Below, piece by piece: positions 50,791 to 58,437 of a DNA stretch of 64,000 nt (the stretch's first letter is position 1; the number at the start of each line of letters is the position of its first letter). The position numbers were made by a program, and so were the translations under genes. Below the pieces are notes generated by a model. That model worked only from the letters and a program-made list of their open reading frames with translations, was not told the DNA's origin and made no database searches. The stretch comes from Metabacillus bambusae (GTDB lineage: Bacteria > Bacillota > Bacilli > Bacillales > Bacillaceae), in NCBI RefSeq assembly GCF_017497975.1, contig NZ_JAGDEL010000001.1:434001-498000 (forward strand). The letters run 5' to 3'.

Positions 50791-51762
50791 CCAATGACTT
50801 CACTACGACGAAAATACACTAAAACAACTCCTATCAATGAACCCCTTGTTGGAAAGATTCAGGAACAGATCGAGGAGTTTATTCGAACAGCTGTTGGTAT
50901 GAAAAAATATAGTAAAGGTACGATTAAAGAATTTCGTTTTAGCCTAACTAGATTTGCCTTAGGTTGTCCTAGCTGTATAGACAATGGGATAGAAGCACTC
51001 CGTGGTCCTGATATTATTCGTTGGTTGAGTTCACGTAGACAAGCTGGAATTTCTCAATGTACGATAGATAAAAATCTTTCCCACCTTCGGTCTTTTATTA
51101 CTTATTCCATTCAACGTGGCTGGAGGTCGGACAATCCAATGGAGGCGTTGAAATTGGTTCCAAAACAACCAAAAGAACAATCTTATTTAACGGAAGATGA
51201 AATGATCAGTTTACTATCTGCGCCAGATCGATCTACACCAGAGGGATTTACTGACTATATGACGCTACTTGTTTTATACTCTACCGGTCTTCGTGTGGGA
51301 GAACTTAGTAACCTAAACATTGAAGACATAGACCTAAAAAAAGGATGGGTACATATTCATGAAGGTAAAGGACGTGACAGACAGGTTGCCATTCCAAAAG
51401 CTGCTTTGAATGATTTTAAGCAATATCTTGGGTTGTACCGGAAAGAAAAATCCGGACCATTCTTATTAAATTTACAAGGTTCACGCATAAAACCCTGGAC
51501 AGTTACTAGACGTATTAGGCATTATGCAGAGATCGCCAGTATTCAAAAACCAGTCAGTCCACATACAATTCGTCATACCTTCACAACCCACCTCATTCAA
51601 CGTGGCGGGCGAATTGAGGTAATCGCAAAAGCCTTAGGACATAAGACATTAGCTGAAACAAATCCTTATGCTCACGCAGATTTTGAAGATCTTAGAAAAG
51701 CCGTAAGCTTATTACGTAAAAATATACCACCATTGTCAGGAGAGAAAACAGATAATGAATGA
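50287..51762 (+). CDS. Second tyrosine recombinase, fused in frame to the C-terminal part of the first
   Basis: The 491-codon open frame includes the catalytic end of recombinase 1 (LRPHQLRHTCATHLF near residue 93) and then a full recombinase: N-terminal SAM-like domain (about 195-290), STGLRVGELSNLNIED with box I Arg, GKGRDRQVAIPK, HTIRHTFTTHLIQRGG and LGHKTLAETNPYAHAD with the probable Tyr nucleophile. The first ~33 residues are in the wrong frame of recombinase 1, so the true start is unclear; no ribosome site was found near the natural boundary around 50790. It overlaps recombinase 3 by 8 bases. Confidence 0.78.
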   Translation: MPQAYELVKWLIFNFVMSFGRIRCFVYGLAKDGKNRRVPLVGEVLELLEIYLSTRKDLDIDDPLFLTWRKEPMTNNLIGVTFKSYSEMWSKPLRPHQLRHTCATHLFKEGGNIVHIKDWLDHKRTTTTLHYARIENPEIAATLESHPINEVKIQESPKINSVTNIRKKPMTSLRRKYTKTTPINEPLVGKIQEQIEEFIRTAVGMKKYSKGTIKEFRFSLTRFALGCPSCIDNGIEALRGPDIIRWLSSRRQAGISQCTIDKNLSHLRSFITYSIQRGWRSDNPMEALKLVPKQPKEQSYLTEDEMISLLSAPDRSTPEGFTDYMTLLVLYSTGLRVGELSNLNIEDIDLKKGWVHIHEGKGRDRQVAIPKAALNDFKQYLGLYRKEKSGPFLLNLQGSRIKPWTVTRRIRHYAEIASIQKPVSPHTIRHTFTTHLIQRGGRIEVIAKALGHKTLAETNPYAHADFEDLRKAVSLLRKNIPPLSGEKTDNE

Positions 51763-52714
51763 TTCATTAATTCAAGAGTTTTTAGAATATACACAAATGG
51801 TTCGCGGTTGCCGCCCCAAGACAGCTGAAGCTTACGCTATTGATCTAAAGGTATTAAAAGCTTATTGCACTTATCACTGCCCACATGTGGATAATCCCTC
51901 TAAAGCTAAATTAGTTGTGGATTATATTCGTTATCTTCGCGTGGAACGAAATAATTCTTCAGCTGCGGTCCAAAGAAAGTTAGCCACTCTTTCAGCGTAT
52001 ATTGACTTTCTCATCCTGATGGAGATACTAGACTCGAAACAAGATGAACGTGAAAAATGGCCTAAGTTATTAGATACACCAAAGCACCTTCCGGTGGTCT
52101 TAGAAACCAAAGAAATGCAGGATATCCTATCTCAACCAGATACTACAACTACCTTAGGGCGTCGTGATCGAGTAATTCTTACATTGATCTACTCTGCCGG
52201 GTTACGTGTCAGTGAAATCTGTGCTCTCAAGGTAAGGGATATTAGTTTTAGAGAAAATCGGATCCTTATATCTGGTAAAGGAGGACGCGAACGTTTTGTG
52301 CCTTTAGATTCTATTGTTGAGGAATCTTTAAAAGAATACATAGAGGTTAGAAAAAGTGAAATTCCAGAATTGTTTGTTAGTAAGAAAGGCGGCGCCCTTA
52401 CTCCACGTGCTATTCAATATATGGTTAAAAAATATGCTAAAGAAGCTAATATAGATAAAGCAGTGACTCCGCATAAATTGCGTCATACTTGTGCTACGCA
52501 TCTTCTTCAAGAAGGGGCTCATTTGGTGTCCATTCAAAAGTTACTAGGACATAACAGTTTGACTACAACCCAAATTTATTTACATATTACGATCACGGAC
52601 TTAAAAGAGCTTTCAAAACAGCACCCTATGCGAAAAATGCGTACGATTATTGGACTGAAGGGCGATCCTGTTAGTTCCTTTCAGACACCTTACGGTGCTC
52701 GAACAGGAACCTAA
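51755..52714 (+). CDS. Third tyrosine recombinase, intact (XerC/D-like)
   Basis: The 319-residue protein has an N-terminal core-binding domain (EFLEYTQMVRGCRPKTAEAYA) and a catalytic domain with SAGLRVSEICALKVRD (Arg), GKGGRERFVPLD (Lys), HKLRHTCATHLLQEGA (HxxR), LGHNSLTTTQIYLHI (His and Tyr). All catalytic residues are present. The ATG overlaps the previous frame, and GGAG sits 12 bases upstream. A hairpin at the end of the gene (AGTTCCT with AGGAAC) may help end transcription. Confidence 0.9.
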   Translation: MNDSLIQEFLEYTQMVRGCRPKTAEAYAIDLKVLKAYCTYHCPHVDNPSKAKLVVDYIRYLRVERNNSSAAVQRKLATLSAYIDFLILMEILDSKQDEREKWPKLLDTPKHLPVVLETKEMQDILSQPDTTTTLGRRDRVILTLIYSAGLRVSEICALKVRDISFRENRILISGKGGRERFVPLDSIVEESLKEYIEVRKSEIPELFVSKKGGALTPRAIQYMVKKYAKEANIDKAVTPHKLRHTCATHLLQEGAHLVSIQKLLGHNSLTTTQIYLHITITDLKELSKQHPMRKMRTIIGLKGDPVSSFQTPYGARTGT

Positions 52715-52807
52715 TAAAAAATATCGTAAAACTGCGAATGAGTTAGTAATAGGGAGTATTATAACCCTTTAATAACTTAAACAACTGAATACCGTTCTAT
52801 ATTAATG

Positions 52808-52815
52808 TCGCTAAA
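52808..52815. repeat. Right terminal inverted repeat TCGCTAAA of the recombinase element
   Basis: Inverse of TTTAGCGA at 49751-49758 and immediately followed by the right TCTTTC copy. Confidence 0.8.
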
Positions 52816-52821
52816 TCTTTC
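52816..52821. repeat. 6-bp direct repeat TCTTTC, right copy
   Basis: Matches 49745-49750. Keeping one copy and removing 49751-52821 rejoins the reverse transcriptase frame across Asp-Leu-Glu-Arg-Phe-Phe-Asp. Confidence 0.8.
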
Positions 52822-53238
52822 AAGATCAATATCCACTATCCAATCATGTCTATCATTCAGAAATTCCAAGCTTTTAACAATTGCCATCTCACAACTTCTT
52901 TTTGGTCTAAAGCCATAACTGAATTCACTGAACTGCTTTTCAAATATCGGACTGAGTACTTGATGAATGGCTTGTTGAACTACTCTATCCACTACTGTTG
53001 GTATTCCCAGTTTGCGCATCTTTCCATTCTCTTTTGGGATTTCCACTCTTAAGGCAGCTTGTGGTTGGTATTTTCTTGTTCTAATACGCTGGCGCAGTTC
53101 ATCCTTGTTCTCTTTCAGATATTGCTTTAGTTCGTCGACTGTTACTCCATCGACTTCACTTGTACCTTTATTTTTATAGACACGCAAGTATGCTTCATTC
53201 ATATTTTGATTACTTAGAATTTGTTCTAAAAGTTCCAC
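52816..53238 (-). pseudogene. Group II intron reverse transcriptase, N-terminal part
   Basis: Encodes residues 1-141 of the intron protein: VYKNKGTSEVDGVTVDELK, RKYQPQAALRVEIPKENGK, RKLGIPTVVDRVVQQAI, FSYGFRPKRSCEMAI and WIVDIDLERF, i.e. reverse transcriptase blocks 0 to 3. The start is GTG at 53238, with AAGGAG about 8 bases upstream. After the junction the frame runs 13 codons into the recombinase element and stops at 52777, giving a truncated 153-residue product lacking the YADD catalytic box. Confidence 0.88.
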
Positions 53239-53739
53239 ACTCGTTTCTCCTTTCCTCTCACGTAGTAAGTGATAGCTCCAGTTTTGGTTATCCTTTGAGA
53301 TACGCTTATACTTTCACCATTAACATATTCGGAGTACGTCACTTACGCATTCGTGGCGTAGAAACACTATAAATTGTTCGGCCCTTCATGAATTTATTTC
53401 ATTACTATGGCTTCTGCTGACTTCTTGCGACTAACCTTTTCCGACTGTACTACTGTACATCCGCAAGACCTCCCAGGGTAAGACAACTATCTTTCCTCTT
53501 TTACTCACCTGATTTACTCTACAGAGCTACGCACATCTTTTTGGACTTTGACTTGTTATGGAGTCTCATCCCTTTATAGAGCCTTAGTATCAGATTTCTG
53601 TTCGTCGAGCCAAGATTTTATTCCACGCTTCCTCCAGCCCTTACCTCACGATAAGTACCTTGCGCTTCCTTAGTGGTTGGTCGATGTGTACCCCCACAGT
53701 GGACTTTCACCGCCTAGATAGTTGCCATGCCTGGCACAC
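53239..53739 (-). other. Group II intron 5' region (ribozyme domains I-IV)
   Basis: About 500 bases before the reverse transcriptase gene. Positions near 53700 show CTAGGCGGTGAAAGTCCACT, a typical GUGAAAGUCC-like motif just after the intron start. This region should fold into domains I-III and the start of IV; I did not derive the exon-binding sites. Confidence 0.7.
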
Positions 53740-53741
53740 AT

Positions 53742-53770
53742 AAAAAAGACTACTCACAAGGAGCAGTCTT
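53742..53770 (-). terminator. Intrinsic terminator of sigG, adjacent to the intron
   Basis: AAGACTGCTC pairs with GAGTAGTCTT (one G-U) around CTTGT, followed by TTTTTT. The stem overlaps the sigG stop codon, and the intron begins 2 bases after the T run, which matches the class C preference for terminator hairpins. Confidence 0.88.
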
Positions 53771-54548
53771 AGTTTTGAATATTTTTATTCATTTGTTTAA
53801 TAGCAGCTTTTTCTAACCTAGATACTTGAGCTTGAGAAATTCCGATTTCTTCGGCAACTTCCATTTGTGTTTTTCCTTGAAAAAATCGTTTTCTAAGAAT
53901 TAGCTTTTCACGACTATTTAGTCGTCTCATTCCTTCTTTTAAAGCTAATTCTTCAATCCATTGAATATCACGATTTTTTTCATCACTTAGCTGGTCCATA
54001 ACAAAGATTGGATCTCCCCCATCATTATAGATAGGTTCAAATAATGAAACAGGATCTTGAATGGCATCAAGCGCAAAAACAATTTCTTCATGTGGAACCT
54101 CTAGCACCTTTGAGATTTCCTCAGCAGTTGGTTCTCTTGATGTCTCGCTCATAAGTCTTTCTCTAACCTGAAGAGCCTTATAAGCAATATCTCGAAGTGA
54201 ACGGGAGACACGAATTGGATTGTTGTCCCTTAAATATCTACGAATTTCTCCGATGATCATTGGTACAGCATATGTTGAAAATTTGACATTCTGGCCTAAG
54301 TCAAAATTATCGATTGATTTCATTAATCCAATACAGCCAACTTGAAACAAATCGTCAACAAATTCTCCTCTGTTGTTAAATCGCTGGATTACACTGAGTA
54401 CCAATCTTAAGTTGCCATTCACCAGCTCTTCTCTTGCTGATAAGTCTCCGCTTTGCATTTGCTTAAATAGCTCTCTCATTTTCTCGTTCTTAAGGACTGG
54501 AAGCTTTGAGGTATCTACTCCACAAATTTCGACTTTATTTCTTGTCAC
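53769..54548 (-). CDS. sigG: RNA polymerase sporulation sigma factor SigG
   Basis: Late forespore sigma factor. The 259-residue protein shows RNKVEICGVDTSKLPVLKN, region 2 with VDDLFQVGCIGLMKSIDNFD and FSTYAVPMIIGEIRRYLRD, and region 4 with FFQGKTQMEVAEEIGISQAQ. The GTG at 54548 has GGAGGG 7 bases upstream; upstream in-frame codons do not match the family. A SigF/SigG-type promoter stands in the 143-base gap to sigE. Confidence 0.97.
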   Translation of the reverse strand: MTRNKVEICGVDTSKLPVLKNEKMRELFKQMQSGDLSAREELVNGNLRLVLSVIQRFNNRGEFVDDLFQVGCIGLMKSIDNFDLGQNVKFSTYAVPMIIGEIRRYLRDNNPIRVSRSLRDIAYKALQVRERLMSETSREPTAEEISKVLEVPHEEIVFALDAIQDPVSLFEPIYNDGGDPIFVMDQLSDEKNRDIQWIEELALKEGMRRLNSREKLILRKRFFQGKTQMEVAEEIGISQAQVSRLEKAAIKQMNKNIQN

Positions 54549-54585
54549 TTCTTTCCCTCCTAACAGGAGTTGCTGTACAGTGTTA

Positions 54586-54613
54586 AGTATCTCCTCGAGA
54601 GGAAAAAATATGC
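54586..54613 (-). promoter_or_regulatory. Candidate SigF/SigG promoter of sigG
   Basis: GCATA at 54609-54613 and GGAGATACT at 54586-54594, about 14 bases apart on the minus strand, fit the SigF-type pattern (GYATA and GGNNANAMT). The spacing is at the short edge. B. subtilis sigG also has its own forespore promoter in this gap. Confidence 0.6.
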
Positions 54614-54691
54614 ACAAGCTATTCGAGTTAGAAAGGGTAGAAATGCGAATTTTAATTGATACAATAAGGAAAAGTTAGGTTAAAAATTTTT

Positions 54692-55411
54692 TTAAACCAT
54701 TTTATTGAATTCTTTTTGTAATCTTTTTATTATCCTTTTTTCTAACCTTGAAATATAAGATTGTGAGATGCCAAGCATGTCAGCAACATCTTTCTGTGTC
54801 TTTTCTTCACCACCTTGTAATCCAAAGCGAAGCTCCATTATCTGTTTTTCTCGATCATTAAGTTGTTGAAGAGCTTTCATTAATAATTTACGATCGACAT
54901 TTGCTTCAAGGTCCTTTGTAATAATGTCATCTTCAGTTCCTAATACATCTGATAAAAGTAGTTCATTTCCATCCCAATCGATATTCAAAGGTTCATCAAA
55001 AGAAACCTCTGATCGCAATTTATTATTTCTTCGTAAATACATGAGAATTTCATTTTCGATACACCTAGAAGCATACGTAGCAAGCTTGATTTTCTTTTCC
55101 GGATTAAACGTATTAACAGCCTTTATTAAGCCAATTGTACCAATACTAATTAAATCCTCGATATTAATACCCGTATTTTCAAATTTACGAGCAATATAAA
55201 CAACTAGGCGTAAGTTTCTTTCAATCAGAATCGCTCTAGCTGCCTGATCACCAGTAGGCAGCTTTTGTAAAAGTACTTCCTCTTCATCCTTTGAGAGAGG
55301 TGGTGGTAATGCTTCACTACCACCGATGTAATAAACCTCATCTGATTTGAGTCCTAGCTTGATTAATAGCTTATACCATAAGTAAGTAATGTGTAATTTT
55401 AACTTTTTCAT
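54692..55411 (-). CDS. sigE: RNA polymerase sporulation sigma factor SigE, pro form
   Basis: Early mother-cell sigma factor. The 239-residue precursor starts with a hydrophobic-basic pro-sequence ([20 protein letters not shown]) removed by SpoIIGA near [12 protein letters not shown]. Region 2 has [20 protein letters not shown] and [16 protein letters not shown]; region 4 has [16 protein letters not shown]. It forms the spoIIG operon with spoIIGA, which lies upstream by 136 bases. Confidence 0.97.
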   Translation of the reverse strand: MKKLKLHITYLWYKLLIKLGLKSDEVYYIGGSEALPPPLSKDEEEVLLQKLPTGDQAARAILIERNLRLVVYIARKFENTGINIEDLISIGTIGLIKAVNTFNPEKKIKLATYASRCIENEILMYLRRNNKLRSEVSFDEPLNIDWDGNELLLSDVLGTEDDIITKDLEANVDRKLLMKALQQLNDREKQIMELRFGLQGGEEKTQKDVADMLGISQSYISRLEKRIIKRLQKEFNKMV

Positions 55412-55547
55412 TTTCCTCCCCCTTCATAGAAATGCGGAAGTGCCTTGCTTAAAGCGGTGGAAATAGACACAAAAACTAAGTAAAAAACTTATACTTTCTT
55501 AACTTCTAAAATAAAAGAATCAGAGTAAGATAGTAGAAAGTATACTT

Positions 55548-56480
55548 TTAAGATACGTGCCCGATTGATTGACCTTGAAGCATCTTTGGATGGACAATAC
55601 ATTCATATTCATCTTCAGAGGACAATTTCGTTCGATTCAAACCTACAATGGTTTTATGTACCTTAATTTTTTCGTTTTTCGTTTCTATCCACACTTCATC
55701 AGGTTTAAAGCCTAATAAAAATTGATGCTCACTCCCAACAACTCGATATGGTATTATTCTCACTCGATGTTCCCAAGGGTGACTTTCATCGCCACTCTCA
55801 CTCATCGATTTCATCACATCATCTTGGATGGCTTGATTTACTAAAAGCTTTGGTATGTAGTTCTGAGCCTTCAAAGTATCAATAATCATAACGGGACTTC
55901 TTGTTATTGGATCAAAAAGCTGATTTCCACTATCAACCAACCCATTTAATGTAAACTGAGTTGACTCCACTCTTATCGTAACAGATACCAATTGATCGAA
56001 ATGAATTTTTTTTGTCTCTAAACCTTCAAGGCGATTTCTTGAAAAGATCCATACAACTGGAAAACCGATAAGTACAAACAACCAGCTTATTGGGTGTCCG
56101 AATCCAGTTGAATTTGTCATTAAAATCCCATCCAAGTAACTCATTTCTGCTTGCAAAAAATAATGTGCACCGATCATCCCGCCACCTACCATAAAGGTGA
56201 CAAAATAAAAGGTTAGCAAACTTTGAAAAAAATAACGAAATCGTTTAAAACCAAATGCTAGTAATACCATCATCATTGAAATGATCATTTTCCCTAATGG
56301 GTGTGTAGCGATGAAAGCTAATGGTGAAAACATCATTAGGACAATGCTTGAACCTAAAAGAGCTGATAGAAGTATTCGTAGTTTGAAAATTTTCCTTTTC
56401 AATGCAATGGCTGTTAATAAGAGCAGAAACAAATCAAAGGAAAAGTTTAAGAGCCAAATAACGTCTAAATAGATAGACAT
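55548..56480 (-). CDS. spoIIGA: Sporulation sigma-E factor processing peptidase SpoIIGA
   Basis: Membrane aspartic protease that cuts pro-SigE after a signal from the forespore (SpoIIR). The 310-residue protein has five N-terminal hydrophobic helices (about 1-150) and a cytosolic C-terminal domain with the active-site VDSGNQLFDPITRSPVMI near residue 188. It works as a dimer in the mother cell. It precedes sigE in the spoIIG operon. Confidence 0.95.
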   Translation of the reverse strand: MSIYLDVIWLLNFSFDLFLLLLTAIALKRKIFKLRILLSALLGSSIVLMMFSPLAFIATHPLGKMIISMMMVLLAFGFKRFRYFFQSLLTFYFVTFMVGGGMIGAHYFLQAEMSYLDGILMTNSTGFGHPISWLFVLIGFPVVWIFSRNRLEGLETKKIHFDQLVSVTIRVESTQFTLNGLVDSGNQLFDPITRSPVMIIDTLKAQNYIPKLLVNQAIQDDVMKSMSESGDESHPWEHRVRIIPYRVVGSEHQFLLGFKPDEVWIETKNEKIKVHKTIVGLNRTKLSSEDEYECIVHPKMLQGQSIGHVS

Positions 56481-56499
56481 CTGTTACTCCTTTCCCTGT

Positions 56500-56585
56500 T
56501 ATAAAAGCGCAAGCTCGCTTGATTATCCTCTTACATTAAAATTCTTTTGATCTTGAGGGGAGATAGACGCTATAGTTAGACACCC
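56500..56585 (+). repeat. Degenerate repeat family B remnant
   Basis: AAAAGCGCAAGCTCGCTTGATT and CTTGAGGGGAGATAGACGCTA recall the ends of family B, but the inner hairpin is lost. It lies in the spoIIGA leader. Confidence 0.45.
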
Positions 56586-56667
56586 AAGCTAAGTCTAAAA
56601 CCAGTTCTTCTAATCCTTTTAAAAAGCCCATTTAGAATCGCTCATATAAGAGGACCCGTTAGCATTT

Positions 56668-56754
56668 AGTATAAATCGTCATAGCCATGAAGTCTGTCAC
56701 TTACTGCCGAGAAAATGTAAGTATTTTTGATAGATTATTAGAATTTTTGTCGAA
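56668..56754 (-). promoter_or_regulatory. Probable Spo0A-activated spoIIG promoter
   Basis: On the minus strand GTGACA (56695-56700) and TATACT (56668-56673) are 21 bases apart, an unusually long spacer like the B. subtilis spoIIG promoter. A perfect 0A box TTCGACA (56748-56754) lies about 90 bases upstream of the predicted start, near where Spo0A site 1 lies in B. subtilis. Transcription would start about 180 bases before spoIIGA. Confidence 0.7.
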
Positions 56755-57027
56755 TCGTTTGGAAGGGAGTGAATGGAGATAAATATAGAAAACGTTAAAA
56801 ATAGAATAAGGAAACTATTTTTAAGTGCGACTTAACTTTAAAAGGATATGTCAAGTAGTTTCACTAAGCTTGATGAGTAATCTACAATTTTGGAAATTAC
56901 TTTTTTGTATGATTTTTGTACGAAGTAGTAGCTTTTTACATTTAATAAATATAACAATACATTTTTCCCCATCCTAATAAAAGGTACCCACCTTTAAATT
57001 GGAAAACTTAGCGCATTACACACATAA

Positions 57028-57180
57028 CAAAAGTGCAAGCGCCTTGATCAGCCCCGACAAGCATAAGATGATTTAGAATAGAAGGCGTTTTTTGCCTTCA
57101 ATTCTAAATTAGCTTATGACCTCGAGGGGCTAGGCGCTGGAGCTGGATGTCGTGCGCTTATCCACAGTTCAAGAATTTTT
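57028..57180 (+). repeat. Dispersed intergenic repeat family B, copy 3
   Basis: Nearly the same as copy 2 at 40238: AAAAGTGCAAGCGCCTTGAT, CCCCGACAAGCATAAG, inner stem around GAAGGCGTTTTTTGCCTTC, CTCGAGGGGCTAGGCGCTGG and GTGCGCTTATCCACAG. Identity continues past the end to TAATTTCCTAAACGA near 57195, so the mobile or duplicated unit is longer than the hairpin alone. Confidence 0.85.
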
Positions 57181-57196
57181 TAATTTCCTAAACGAT

Positions 57197-57236
57197 AAAA
57201 AAAGAGTGCAATTCATCATTGAATTTGCACTCTTTT
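57197..57236 (-). terminator. Intrinsic terminator after ftsZ
   Basis: On the minus strand AAAAAGAGTGCAAATTCA pairs with TGAATTGCACTCTTTTTT, with a T run. It lies 18 bases after the ftsZ stop. Confidence 0.85.
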
Positions 57237-57253
57237 TGTTTATTCGTAATCGA

Positions 57254-58396
57254 TTATCGACGTTTGTTACGATTTCTTAAAAATGTCGGAATATCTAACG
57301 CTTCATCCGCTTGTTGAACATTATTGCGAGATGTTGTTTCATGAATTGGTTCTTCACGCTTTATCTCACGTTTTGGTGCTGGGTTTGTACCTGTGTTACT
57401 ACCACCAAATTGTCGCGTTTGTTGTTTTAAAGGGTTAACATCTTGTTCTGCAAATCCAGTTGCAATTACGGTTACAATGATTTCGTCCTTAAGGTTTTCA
57501 TTAATAACAGATCCAAAGATCATGTTAACTTCCTGGTCTGAAGCAGATGCAACAATATCTGCTGCTTCTTGAACCTCATATAAGCTTAAATTGTTGCCAC
57601 CAGTAATATTCATAAGAACACCTTGAGCACCATCAATTGATGTTTCAAGTAATGGACTTGAAATAGCTTTTTTAGCAGCCTCAGTAGCACGACTTTCTCC
57701 AGTAGCTACACCAATCCCCATTAGTGCAGAACCTCTATTAGACATAATTGTTTTTACATCCGCGAAGTCAAGATTAATAAGTCCTGGTTTAGCGATTAAG
57801 TCTGAAATACCTTGAACACCTTGACGTAATACGTTATCTGCTTCTCTGAAAGCTTCGAGCATTGGTGTATTTTTGTCAACGATCTCAAGTAATCGATCAT
57901 TAGGGATTACAATAAGTGTATCAACAGATTCCTTCATTGATGAAATTCCACCTGCAGCTTGCATCGCACGTTTACGACCTTCAAACGTAAATGGTCTTGT
58001 AACAACACCAACTGTTAGCGCACCTAAATCCTTTGCAATTTGAGCGATTACTGGTGCTGCACCAGTTCCTGTTCCCCCGCCCATTCCAGCAGTAACGAAT
58101 ACCATATCAGCGCCTCGTAATGCTTCTTCAACCTGCTCTCTACTTTCTTCAGCAGCTTTTTTACCAACCTCTGGGTTTGCACCCGCTCCTAATCCACGAG
58201 TAAGCTTTGAACCGATTTGCATTTTAATTTCTGCTTTAGATAAATTTAATGCTTGTGCATCAGTGTTGACAGCAATAAATTCAACACCTTGAACACCATG
58301 CTCTATCATTCGATTAACAGCGTTATTACCACCGCCACCTACACCGATTACCTTGATGGTAGCTAAGCCGTCAATATTTGTATCAAACTCCAACAT
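57254..58396 (-). CDS. ftsZ: Cell division protein FtsZ
   Basis: Tubulin-like GTPase that builds the Z-ring. The 380-residue protein has [18 protein letters not shown] at the start, the tubulin signature [13 protein letters not shown] near residue 104, [11 protein letters not shown] near residue 208 (T7 loop) and the C-terminal partner-binding peptide [13 protein letters not shown] that contacts FtsA and SepF. It follows ftsA by 41 bases. Confidence 0.98.
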   Translation of the reverse strand: MLEFDTNIDGLATIKVIGVGGGGNNAVNRMIEHGVQGVEFIAVNTDAQALNLSKAEIKMQIGSKLTRGLGAGANPEVGKKAAEESREQVEEALRGADMVFVTAGMGGGTGTGAAPVIAQIAKDLGALTVGVVTRPFTFEGRKRAMQAAGGISSMKESVDTLIVIPNDRLLEIVDKNTPMLEAFREADNVLRQGVQGISDLIAKPGLINLDFADVKTIMSNRGSALMGIGVATGESRATEAAKKAISSPLLETSIDGAQGVLMNITGGNNLSLYEVQEAADIVASASDQEVNMIFGSVINENLKDEIIVTVIATGFAEQDVNPLKQQTRQFGGSNTGTNPAPKREIKREEPIHETTSRNNVQQADEALDIPTFLRNRNKRR

Positions 58397-58437
58397 GCGA
58401 AATCCTCCTAATCCATCAAATAACTAATTGATGTGAA

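Larger units (their letters stand above)
49751..52815 (+). mobile_element. RIT-like element: three consecutive tyrosine recombinases
   Basis: A 3065-base element with 8-bp perfect terminal inverted repeats and a 6-bp flanking direct repeat carries three tyrosine recombinase genes of about 320 codons each, all on the plus strand and nearly touching. This layout matches RIT (recombinase in trio) elements. It lies inside and opposite to the intron reverse transcriptase gene. Gene 1 is broken, genes 1 and 2 are fused, gene 3 is intact. No cargo gene is present. Confidence 0.82.
48810..53739 (-). mobile_element. Group II intron (class C-like), interrupted by a tyrosine-recombinase element
   Basis: The intron starts at GTGTGCCAGGCATGG (53739, minus strand), only 2 bases after the T run of the sigG terminator, as class C introns do. 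Its 3' end carries a domain V of about 32 bases at 48855-48886 (ACGCAGTA, TACG, AGATC loop, CGTA, two-base CG bulge, TACGGTGT) and a domain VI with AAAATAAG-TTAA-CTTATTTT, ending near CTACTCGAT at 48810. A reverse transcriptase gene lies just before domain V. Total length is about 4.93 kb, or about 1.86 kb without the inserted element. Confidence 0.88.
56481..57253. other. Long intergenic region between ftsZ and spoIIGA
   Basis: About 773 bases where B. subtilis has the bpr protease gene; no such gene is present here. It holds a degenerate repeat B (56500-56585), the spoIIG promoter (56668-56754), about 270 A/T-rich bases without a gene, repeat B copy 3 (57028-57180) and the ftsZ terminator (57197-57236). 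Confidence 0.65.

Noticed and set aside
48810-53739. Retron or diversity-generating retroelement
   Set aside because: There is a domain V/VI at the 3' end and maturase layout next to a terminator, but no msr/msd-like or template/variable repeat pair was seen; a group II intron explains all features.
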